Below, piece after piece: positions 45,210-54,033 of a stretch of 64,000 nucleotides of DNA; position 1 is the stretch's first letter, and the number at the start of each line of letters is the position of its first letter. Position numbers and translations under genes: made by a program. Source of the stretch: Paralithodes platypus (lineage: Eukaryota; Arthropoda; Malacostraca; Decapoda; Lithodidae); assembly GCA_032716605.1 (NCBI GenBank), contig CM064512.1, forward strand, positions 27,519,273 through 27,583,272, written 5' to 3'. Below the pieces are notes generated by a model. The model worked only from the letters and a program-made list of their open reading frames with translations. It was not told the DNA's origin and made no database searches.

Positions 45210-46490
45210 CAGAGATACCTAGAGACAAATTGAACAAGTTGCAGCGAGAGGACCCGAGTCTGGGCCTCCTGTTTAAGAAGGTTGGCACGACTGGTGGGAA
45301 GAACAGTCTAGAGAAATGTATTGTAAAAGGGACTTTGTTGTATCGGCAGTGGACGCCGGATACAGGCTCAGGCATGGGGGAGGAGGAATTAGTGGTGCCT
45401 GCTCAGTTCAGGGAAGAGCTGGTTAGGCTAGCGCATGAGGCACCACTGGCGGGGCATTTAGGGGTGCGTAAGACTACTGAAAGGCTGCGTTTTCATTTTT
45501 GGTGGCCTAATATGCATGCATCGGTGGCTACTTATTTGATGTCATGTCATGTTTGTCAGGTAGTGGGAAAACCCAACCAACGAATACCCGTAGCACCTTT
45601 GATCCCGATACCTGCAGTTGAACAGCCATTTACTCGTGTCATAATTGACATGGTCAGTCCCTTACCACCCACCAGTGCAGGATATAAATACTTGCTTACT
45701 TTGATGGATGCCACAACTAGATACCCGGAGGCTATTCCGGTTAGCAGCATGAACGCAAAGGTGGTTCTCAAACACCTGCATTTCTTCACTCAATTTGGTT
45801 TGCCACGTCAAATCCAGTCTGACAGAGGGGTTAATTTTACTTCCAATCTCTTCAAGCAAACTCTCTCAGAGTTAGGTATACAGCATGTGCTGTCAAACGC
45901 GTACCATCCACAATCACAGGGAGCCCTTGAGCGTTTTCACCAGACCCTGAAGAGCATGCTGCGTAAATTTTGCTTGCAGCAAGAGAGGGATTGGGACACT
46001 GCTTTACCTTTTGTTCTTTTCGCAATTTGTGATGTCCCTTCAGTCTTTAGGATTCTCGCCTAATTCCCTTGTGTTTGGTCATCGTGTCAGGGGTCCGCTG
46101 GATGTGGTGAAAGATGCCTGGGAGAGTGATGCGGCAGGGGGCTCTGTGCCTCTGCTCGAGTAAGTGCAGAAGACTCGAGAGAGGTTGCAGACTGCCCTGC
46201 AGCTAGCTAAAGAGCATCTAGTGGCAGCACAAAGCAAGATGAAGTACCATTATGATAAGCAGGCTAAATCTAGGGCGTTCAAGGTGGGCGACGAGGTTCT
46301 GGCACTGTTGCCAGTTCAGGGTCGACCCTTAGCAGCTAAGTTTTGTGGTCCATACAAGGTCGTTAAGCAGATTGGTGAGGTTGAATATGTAATAGACACG
46401 CCCGACCATCGCAAAGCCTCCCAATTCTGCCATATTAATATGTTAAAGCTCTACCATAGACTGACTACATCTGGCCGTGGTGCTGACTGA
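45210..46490 (+). pseudogene. G3 integrase (complete domain set)
   Basis: Linker LQREDPSLGLLFKKV leads to the HHCC zinc finger (HEAPLAGH ... CHVC). The catalytic core has D in IIDMVSPLPP, D in IQSDRGVNFTS (45821) and E in GALERFHQ (45929), spaced D-x35-E. After a frameshift near 46040 the C-terminal domain follows: KAKSRAFKVGDEVLALLP (approx.), GPYKVVKQIGEVEYVID and CHINMLKLYH. All catalytic residues are present. This lies before RT, the reverse of the usual Gypsy order. The start given is only the first codon after the protease stop. Confidence 0.9.
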
Positions 46491-46499
46491 GGTGATGCT

Positions 46500-46751
46500 G
46501 CGCAGGCAGGTGTAACCGCAAGGAATGCGGGGGTGTGCATGTCTGGTATCGGAGGGGAAGCCTTTGTTCTTATGAATTGTGGGAGTGACTGCACAGGTGG
46601 CACAGATTGTCCCTCTCATGACCTGGCTACTACAGGGATGGAGAAGGAGAAGGAGGTTGACTATTTAGAAGCTGCGGTCCCGGCTGGGTTGTGGGAGGGT
46701 AATGGGTATGTTGCTCTTAGAGACAAGTTGCAGCATCTTGGTCCTAAGTGA
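46500..46751 (+). other. Conserved INT-RT linker
   Basis: GGEAFVLMNCGSDCTGGTD is followed by CPSHDLA, then EAAVPAGLWEGNGYVALRDK. G2 has almost the same words at 34730-34890 (GGEALAIMNY, GSDCTGGTDCPSHDL, VSAGLWEGTRHVVLRDK). Conservation between diverged copies argues it is a real part of the Pol protein of this lineage, of unknown function. Confidence 0.7.
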
Positions 46752-47694
46752 CAAGAGGAGTTATGCAATAGGCTGTGGCAGTACTCCAGCGTGTTTGGTG
46801 ATTCTCCAGGTCTGACATCCTGGGCGATGCACGACATAGAGGTTGGAGACAGTAAGCCACTCAAGTTGGCCCCCTACCGTATAAATCCTGCTCGGCAGCC
46901 TGCCCGAAAAGCAGAGCTGGACTACATGTTGGAGAAGGGTCTGGTGAAGAAGGGGTATAGTGAGTGGTCTTCGCCAGTGACTTTGCAACCTAAACCGAAT
47001 GGCAAGATCCGCTTTTGTGTTGATTTCAGGAGGGTCAATGCACTATCCCAGACAGATGCCTATCCATTACCTAGAGTTGACGACTCCATAGACCGCATCG
47101 GGGCTGCCACGTTTATCACTAAGGTGGATTTAGTGAAAGGGTACTGGCAGGTCCCGTTGGTTGACTGAGAGAGCCAAGAAAATTGCTAGTTTCGTGGTGG
47201 ACGGGGCAGTTTACCAGTGTCAGGTGATGCCCTACGGGCTTAAGAACGCCCCGGCTACATTTCAGCGATTGATGAACCGGGTTGCAGATGATATCCCTAA
47301 TTGTGTAGTCTATATTGATGATGTGATTTTTGATACCACCTGGCGAGAGCATGTTGATAATGTTGAGTTTCTTTTCAAAAGACTTTAGTGAAGCAGGTTT
47401 GGTTGTAAATCTGGAGAAATGCGACTTTGTACAGGCTACTGTCAATTACTTGGGATTCGTGGTTGGACATGGTGAGGTGTCTCCACCCTTGGCAAAGGTG
47501 GAGGCTATTGCTAGTTTCTCTCCTCCTACCACTCACAAATCTCTGCAACGGTTCCTTGGAATGATTGGGTACTACCGGAGATTTATTAAGGACTACTCTA
47601 CTGTACTTGCTCCGCTGACTAATTTACTGCGGAAAGACATCAAGTTCAAATGGACGGAAGACTGTCAGGAAGCTTTTGCAGGAGTTAAGTCTCT
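46752..47694 (+). pseudogene. G3 reverse transcriptase and RNase H connection
   Basis: N-terminus LAPYRINPARQP...LVKKGYSEWSSPVTLQPKPNG, then IRFCVDFRRVN, FITKVDLVKGYWQVPL, VMPYGLKNAPATFQRLMN and the catalytic YIDD in CVVYIDDVIF. After a frameshift near 47385: GLVVNLEKCDFVQ, YLGFVVGHG, RFLGMIGYYRRFI and KFKWTEDCQEAF. These are the standard Gypsy RT blocks in order. LINE A begins at 47695 in the middle of the next word. Confidence 0.9.
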
Positions 47695-48683
47695 GGAGAG
47701 TGTGGAGAATGAGCAGAGCGAGTTCTTTGACCTGAATGTTGGTTTGAAACAGGGGTGTGTGATGTCCCCGTGGTTGTTTACTGTATATATGGATGGAGTT
47801 ATGAAAGAAATACTATCAAGAGCAGTGGATGTTGGTGTATCGCTGAAAAGGGAGGGAATTGAGTGGAAGCTACCTATACTGCTGTTTGCGGATGATACAG
47901 TTCTGATGAGTGATAATGAATGGGAGTTGCAGGGTCTGGTAAATGAGTTTGGAACAGTGTGAGAAAAACGGAATTTGAAGGTAAATACGGGGAAGAGCAA
48001 GGTTATGGTCTTCGAAAGGGGTGAAGTCACAGAGTGTGAGGTGAAGCTGAATGGTCAGGCTATGGAGATCGTCAACTCTTTTAAGTATCTGGGCAGTGTG
48101 TTGAGTAAAGATGGGACTATGGATGAAGAGGTGCGGGAGAGGGTACAACAGGGGAAGAGGGTTGTAGGAACGCTAAAAGCAGTAACAAGAAATAGGGTGG
48201 TCAGTATGGAAGTGAAGAAGTCCTTGCATGACAGTGTGGTAATCCCGACACTGACTTACGGAAGCGAAGCATGGACGTTGGTTGAGAGACTCAGACCAAG
48301 AGTGAGAGCAGTGGAAATGAATTACCTAAGGAGTGCGTGCGGAGTTACATGGAGGGATAGACAGACTAATGAGGAAGTAAGAAGGAGGTGTGGTGTGGAG
48401 GTAGATGTGCTGGAAAGTGTGAAAAGGAACAACTTGAGATGGTTCGGCCATATGGAACGTATGGAAAGCGAGAGAATGACTAAGAGGATGTACGAGAGCG
48501 AGGTGGAGGGACAGAGGGGGAGAGGTAGACCGAGTATGAGGTGGAAGGATGGAGTGAGGAACTACATGAATGAAGGCGGTGCTGGTTGGGGGGAGGGGCG
48601 TCGACTGACTGGGGACAGAGGTGCATGGGGGCGGTTCGTTCGTGGCCACCCCTTCGGGGATCACGGCGTCAGGCAATAGATAG
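47695..48683 (+). mobile_element. RTE-like LINE family A, 5'-truncated, in G3
   Basis: It starts in the RT domain (ENEQSEFFDLNVGLKQGC), has LFADDTVLMSDNEWE, and after a stop at 47962 KVMVFERGEVTEC, SFKYLGSVLSKDGTMD, LTYGSEAWTL, NNLRWFGHMERM and a C-terminus ending VRQ stop. Tail TAGATAGA. AAGTCTCT flanks it at 47687-47694 and 48684-48691 (8-bp target duplication). Removing insert and one copy gives an unbroken G3 RNase H frame. Same family as 2097 and 2990. Confidence 0.9.
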
Positions 48684-48760
48684 AAGTCTCTCCTGTCGCA
48701 CCATCCTATCCTGCGAGCTCCTGACTTTGGATTGCCATTTATCCTAGCTACTGATGCTAG
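48684..48760 (+). pseudogene. G3 RNase H start (continues at 50553-50590)
   Basis: HHPILRAPDFGLPFILATDAS, the first catalytic D in ATDAS, is cut at codon S by the solo LTR. The frame resumes at 50557 with VGTGAVLLQQ and a TAG near 50590, where sequence turns into BEL gag. The rest of RNase H is absent. Confidence 0.8.
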
Positions 48761-50552
48761 TGTGACGCCTGCCAGCGTTGGCAGAATCGCCTCCCGGTAG
48801 CCACTAGCACTCGCCAGGGCAGTGAAATGGGCTACAGTCTGTCTACTATGTTGTACTTTCTTTCTTGTGAATCGTCATGTCACAGGCAGGGTAGAAGTGG
48901 TCTTTGTTTTCGCCTGTGACAATGCATTGTATTTTATATCATGAGTTGAACATAAGATGCATTGTAGTGAAGGAGAGAGAGAGAGCGAGCGAGCAGGGTG
49001 GGGGATGGGAGTGTTGCTTTTCCTCCTCCTCCCTCCCGGAGGAGTTGCTAGCCCGCGTGGTCTTTTCTCTCGGTTTTGATTGGCTGGTGGTTCCTGGCGC
49101 CTTCTGCAGGCCTGCTGCCGGGTGACGTAGCGGCCTGTGATTGGCTGACCACCGTGCCTTTGTGTGGTATCCTGGAGGGGTCCAGAGGAGCTATTCTCCT
49201 CAGAGCTTTCCTGACTAGCATACCCTTCACATGTCCCTTGCCCCCCTGTCTCCCAACTTCTACCTATAGAGCACTTTCTCTCTCTCTCAACTTCTTACCT
49301 CTCATTCTTCTACTCTATTTAATATCATAACTTCCCTTTGGTTCTGCACGATTTCATATATCGGCCATCGTATTATATGCTGAAGCTCTCAGATAACACA
49401 TGTTTAGTTAGGCATTTTGGAAGGGTTACCATTTTTGTTTGTAGAGGTTTGACACACTCACGGTGTCTCCCTGTATCTTGGTGGTCTGCTGGGGGATTTA
49501 ATGCTAGACTGGGATAAGGCTACTGGTGTTGTGATTTCCTATGTGTACTAGATTTTGTTGAACCTGTACAATCGCAACGGAGACGTGGGAAGCCTAGGTG
49601 GTCTTTCTGACTGTGTAACTTATGAGTTTAGCGCTGTGTTGCGAGTGAGGGCTTTTGCCTCTGCCACCCAACACTGTGCTAACTCGTTTGCTTTGACTTT
49701 GAGAGGGTCGCCAGGAGAGAACCAGATACTAGCGATCTGGATCTCTCAAGAGAGCACCCTGTCAATTAACGCAATTTGGCCGCACAGCCTTAAGGACTTC
49801 GCTAGGATACAAGCCGCTTGCTCAGCCATTGTTTCCTAGCCTACTACATCCCAGCTAGACTTTATTCGCCTAGCAGACACCAGATTTAGATTATAAACTC
49901 TTTCTGTTATGTATGCATTATTATTCACGGCATTTATTAGTCTAGGTTGTTGTTGAGTTGCACAACCCTAGTACGCTGTTGCGTTGATGAGGAAGTACTT
50001 CTTTTGCCGTTTGAGTTCCTACTATTGCGCAGTTATTATTCACGTGCCAGTTAACCCTATATGTCCTTATAATTGTCATATCCTGTTCCTGCTTTATACT
50101 ACAGTTCAAAATCCGATACGATCATCTTACCCCAGCATCCGACTTTCTTCAGAAGATTCCTGCTCGATGCTTTGGGACTTTCGTTCACTTTCTTTAGTAT
50201 AGGAGTGACAGTTCATTATTGTTTAGAGTAACTTTAAATATACCTTCTAGTTTGCATTAAATCATTGCAGTGATTTAATTAAGATCTCTATCTTTTCCTA
50301 GTATACCTTATTAACGTAATTGTATGTTTTTGTGATCAGGCTGTATCAGAGATCATCAGCCTGTAGTAGTAGTGCACTTATACGGAGTTATAGGATACCC
50401 CGTTATCGCAGATTTAACTCTGGAGGGTATAGGTGTTTTTGTGCGCCGGCATTATAAGTTCAGGGGTTGGATCTAGTGTTACCGTTGTGGCTGTGTGCTT
50501 TCCTAGTCCAATGATTAAGAGCCCTTGTTTTATACGAGCCCCGGTCGTAACA
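48761..50552 (+). mobile_element. Solo LTR of the G2 LTR family
   Basis: 1792 bp, TGTGACG...GTAACA, flanked by CTAG at 48757-48760 and 50553-50556. Matches the G2 LTRs in inverse orientation with many substitutions and indels. Removal with one CTAG restores the RNase H reading frame of G3 across the site. Has (GA)n near 48973. Confidence 0.9.
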
Positions 50553-50590
50553 CTAGTGATGTGGGGACAGGTGCGGTACTGCTGCAACAA

Positions 50591-51452
50591 CTGTAGATTA
50601 TTGATCTCCTTACTGAACTGAGTTTTGAATTCCCCCAGCTCAAATGATCTTACCTTATCAAGTATTGCCATAGGAAGCTTCTGACGCAAGATAATGACTT
50701 ATCATTTCCTGCGTGGTAAGCCCTAGGGTGTCTAGCGATCGAGTATGGCACTCCATATTTGCCCTGAAGTTTGTCAACTCATCAACCTTATACTGTGGTT
50801 CTGCGAGCCCCAACAAGGCAACAACATGGGCCATCTTCAACTGCTCTCTATCCCCGTATGTGGACTCTAATAGGTGTACCGCTTCAAGATAACTACCACC
50901 CACTACTGCAAAACCCTCTATTAAATGTAAGGCCTCTCCTTCCATTTGTCCCTTCAGATAGTGAAACTTGCGGACATTATCCAAAGAGGATTCATGAACC
51001 GTAGATCGAAATACGTCCCAGAAAGCTAACCACTCGGTTAACTTGCCCCCAAATGTAGGAAGATTGAGCTTAGGGAGGTGTACAGTATGTTTTGAGTCAG
51101 CCCTTCTATGGGCCTCATTATCGCCTCCCTTCTTACTTGCGACAGCACGCTGTAATAGGCGCTTCGCTCTAAAGACAGGTTCGTCATAGAGGGCGCGATT
51201 ATCACACTCTGTAACTATCTCTTCCTCCTCTATCATGTCAGCCACAATCACCTCACTCAGAGCCGTAATACGACCGTGGGTAGCCTGGACGTTATCTAAT
51301 CTAGCCTCCAATTCCTCTAGATCAGCAGTAGTGATGAAAGTGTTTAAGTCCACAATTAGCCTATTTAATACTCCCCGAAGTCCCGCCCTTTGATTTTTAA
51401 GGGCTTTGATCAGCACCCCACTAGACGGTGTCTCTTTATCGTTTTTATCCAT
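50591..51452 (-). pseudogene. BEL/Pao gag, N-terminal part
   Basis: ATG at 51452 (MDKNDKETPSSG). A coiled N-terminus (VLNRLIVDLNTFITTADLEE) precedes the Pao-type Gag core: LPKLNLPTFGGKLTEWLAFWDVF, VRKFHYLKGQMEGEALHLIEGF, LLESTYGDREQLKMAHV (DUF1759-like). The frame shifts near 50690 and the element is cut at about 50590 by the G3 remnant, so zinc knuckles, protease and pol are missing. Confidence 0.85.
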
Positions 51453-51667
51453 TTTGCATGTGAGCCTATAGGCTATGTATCTAAATGTTACGTTACAAAA
51501 ACAACGGCCAAATAATAGTCTAATTAAGACACGCCAACCGGCGGACTTCTATGTTATGGAGAAAAAATAGTACACTAAATAGCAATACCTACTAATGGAT
51601 CATATTTAACAAGAAAAAATGTTAGGTCAGGTCATATGTCACAGGAAGTCTGAAACGGAAATGAAAA

Positions 51668-52363
51668 TTACTGGGGAAAGATGATGGGTGGGAAGCAGGA
51701 CTTAGGCAGGCGAAACGATACAACCCCGGCGTCCCTCTCTAGCCAACGCTTCGTTAGCCCTACAATCTTGTCATACAGGACTTGATTGGTGTCGAGGTGG
51801 ACATCATCCTGGTCGAGGTCTCGGATGCTGAGTGTGAGAGAAACAAAGCGGTGCTTCGTTTCTATTAACCGACACCTCGGGGCGCAGTTAACAGAATTTG
51901 TTATAGCTTGATAATCCGCCGCTGAGAACCCTCGGACTCTCGTCCGGCTCTCAATTGCCACGATCTTGCAGCTCCCTCCGGACTCACGCTCCAGATCCAG
52001 CGCCACCTCTTTGATTGCGTCAGCTAACTCGCGGGGTACTGTACCGGGGCGTATATCATTGCCGCCTATAAACAAAAAGATCATATGCGGCCTAAACCGA
52101 ACCACTTGCCCCCACTGGGGGGAGGCTTTCAGGGTGTCAATGGTTGCTCCTGGTACCCCGAAGTAGGTCAGCCTGAAAGTTCTTTCCCCCTCCGACGCCC
52201 GATACGACTCAGTACCTCCGTCAGCTGCCCTTAGCCTAGTTGCATATGAATGCCCTACTATGGCTATTCGCTGAGGTACCGGCGCCTGAGGTACAGGGAG
52301 ATAGCCAAGCCCCACCCCTCCGGGGTCCTTGCTCCTGCATCCCTGGGCTAATCCCTTGCTCAT
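51668..52363 (-). CDS. SGNH/GDSL-type hydrolase ORF beside BEL gag
   Basis: 232 codons from ATG 52363 (an in-frame TAG precedes it) to a stop near 51668, with no break. Block I is IAIVGHSYATRL with the nucleophile S, block III IGGNDI, and the C-terminal block DDVHLD provides D and H. FGVPGATIDTL fits block II. These are the SGNH-hydrolase (esterase-like) signatures; no signal peptide or transmembrane segment is visible. It stands between a candidate BEL LTR/primer site and the BEL gag, same strand, 215 bp upstream of gag. Esterase domains are known in ORF1 of some CR1/L2 LINEs. Here it may be an accessory ORF of the BEL element, or an unrelated gene captured by chance. Confidence 0.7.
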   Translation of the reverse strand: MSKGLAQGCRSKDPGGVGLGYLPVPQAPVPQRIAIVGHSYATRLRAADGGTESYRASEGERTFRLTYFGVPGATIDTLKASPQWGQVVRFRPHMIFLFIGGNDIRPGTVPRELADAIKEVALDLERESGGSCKIVAIESRTRVRGFSAADYQAITNSVNCAPRCRLIETKHRFVSLTLSIRDLDQDDVHLDTNQVLYDKIVGLTKRWLERDAGVVSFRLPKSCFPPIIFPQ

Positions 52364-52394
52364 TGCCTAAGACAAATCCCCTACTGGTAGCTAA

Positions 52395-52414
52395 ATCCCG
52401 GGTCTGGGCACCAA
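52395..52414 (-). other. Candidate BEL primer-binding site
   Basis: On the minus strand TTGGTGCCCAGACCCGGGAT, similar to the TGGTGCC...ACCCGGG sequences that follow BEL/Pao LTRs. It lies 30 bp before the SGNH start codon. Confidence 0.4.
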
Positions 52415-53166
52415 TGTGGTAAACTATCAATGGAAGTTAAATATTACTAAGCTATAATGAATCAAATAAAATCAATCTAAATGAAAACTACTCTATATCT
52501 AAATTGAATTCAATCTGAAACAAGCTAATTTATATCCAAAGGTCTCACATAATAAATTTATATACAGTATAGGGTAAGGTTATAAGGGTTAATATTAGCC
52601 AGGAATTAACTCACCAATAGTTCCACGTGGCAATGAGGCAAGGGAGAACGTTTTACCCAATATGGCGGTGGACAATGGGGAACGCGACTTCGGTCCCAAG
52701 ACTCGAGTCAAGTTAAAGAAAGAATAAATGATTACATGGGAATGGACATGATTATTATAATGTATGCTTATCTATCAGTCAGTCATGATGTCGATGAGAG
52801 CGTCGTGATGGTGTAGCTGAGTGTATTGCTGTATGTGTATTGTGATTAGAGCCACAATAGCTCGATCAACTGAGGGCGGAAATTTAGATGTTAACTGGTT
52901 GGTGTTTGTGAAGGCTCTGGCGTACCTCAAAAGCACACCTTGCTGCCCTGGCAAACCGCCAGGAGCCCAAATTATCGTACCGCATTTAGGTTGCTCTATA
53001 CGATAAATTATATTAATATATACGATAAATTCATATATACTACATAAGACCATGGCAATATTGCTTAATAGCATATTAGGCCTTTTATAACTTAACTTAT
53101 TTACAATCTTATAATATACGATCTACTCATCCTACGTCGTGCTGTAGGAGAGATCGTGACGTCACA
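52415..53166 (-). repeat. Candidate 5' LTR of the BEL element
   Basis: Begins TGTGGTAAAC at 52415 (element 3' end ...TTTACCACA) and may end at GTGACGTCACA, 53157-53166. No second LTR is in the window, so the limits are guessed from TG...CA and the primer site. No gene inside. Confidence 0.3.
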
Positions 53167-53649
53167 GAGACATACGAGATCACAAAAGAGTCATATTCTA
53201 TCGTATTTATACGATACTAGATATCCTTAATGAACTTAATAAAATCGCCTGTAAATTGCAAAAAAAAAAAAAAAAAAAGGACGTGTATGTCATCGATGTT
53301 TTACGGGTTAAAACACCAAGTAACGTGATGAACTGTAGGCTAAAATGAATAATTTGACAATATTTACCAATTCCTGCAGGCTATAAACTATCTTTTTATG
53401 CTTGAAAAATGCTTTTGCTTATAGTGTTTGGTATAAAGGAAGAATATATTAAATAAGATCGGCAACCATCCCCAAGTATTACTGATTACAGTTACATTGT
53501 GCAACTACATTGAAAAATTTCTGGCTCCAAATGCATGTTTAAAATGTATTTATCGAAACTACTTGCCCGTGTGACACGATCATAATTAAATCTTGTTAAA
53601 ATCGATTTAAAATGCCAATAAATTGAGTGTCTAAGTTTGCGAGGACGGC
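53167..53649. other. AT-rich, poly(A) run
   Basis: A run of A at about 53260-53278; otherwise nothing recognised. Confidence 0.4.
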
Positions 53650-54033
53650 TGGGTTGAATCGTCCTGGGTTGAGTTGTCCTGGGTTGAGTTGTCCTGGGTT
53701 GAGTTGGTCTGGGTAGAGTTGTCCTGGGTTGAATTGGTCTGGGTTGAGTTGTCCTGGGTTGAGTTGGTCTGGGTTGAGTTCGTCTGGTTTGAGTTGTCCT
53801 GGGTTGAGTTGTCCTGGGTTGAGTTGGTCTGGGTTGAGTTGTCCTGGGTTGAATTGGTCTGGGTTGAGTTGTCCTGGGTTGAGTTGGTCTGGGTTCAGTT
53901 GGTCTGGGTTCAGTTGGTCTGGGTTCAGTTGTCCCGGGTGGAGTTGTCCTGGGTTGAGTTGTCCTGGGTTGAGTTGTCCAGGGTTGAGTTATCCTGGGTT
54001 GAGTTGTCTTGGGTTGAGTTGTCCATGGATTGA
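53650..54033 (+). repeat. 15-bp minisatellite, about 25 copies
   Basis: Unit CTGGGTTGAGTTGTC with variants (TTGGTCTGGG, TTCAGTTGG). Because 15 is a multiple of three, each frame repeats a five-residue word: LSWVE, GLSCP or VELSW. All three plus-strand frames stay open. The GLSCP frame runs without stop into the hAT BED finger at 54034. Confidence 0.95.

Larger units (their letters stand above)
42762..50590 (+). mobile_element. Gypsy element G3 (Gmr1-like order)
   Basis: It has the most complete pol of the three: gag, protease, full integrase, linker, RT, RNase H start. It is interrupted by LINE A (47695-48683) and a solo LTR (48761-50552). The RNase H frame ends near 50590, where BEL gag sequence in opposite orientation begins. 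No 3' LTR of its own is seen. Stop codons at about 43788, 44072, 44680 and 46062, plus frameshifts, make it inactive. Confidence 0.85.

Noticed and set aside
48761..50552. 3' LTR of G3
   Set aside because: CTAG duplication and the RNase H frame continuing beyond it show a solo LTR insertion.
53650..54033. Possible CRISPR-like array
   Set aside because: Units are 15 bp head to tail without spacers; it is a minisatellite in a eukaryotic genome.
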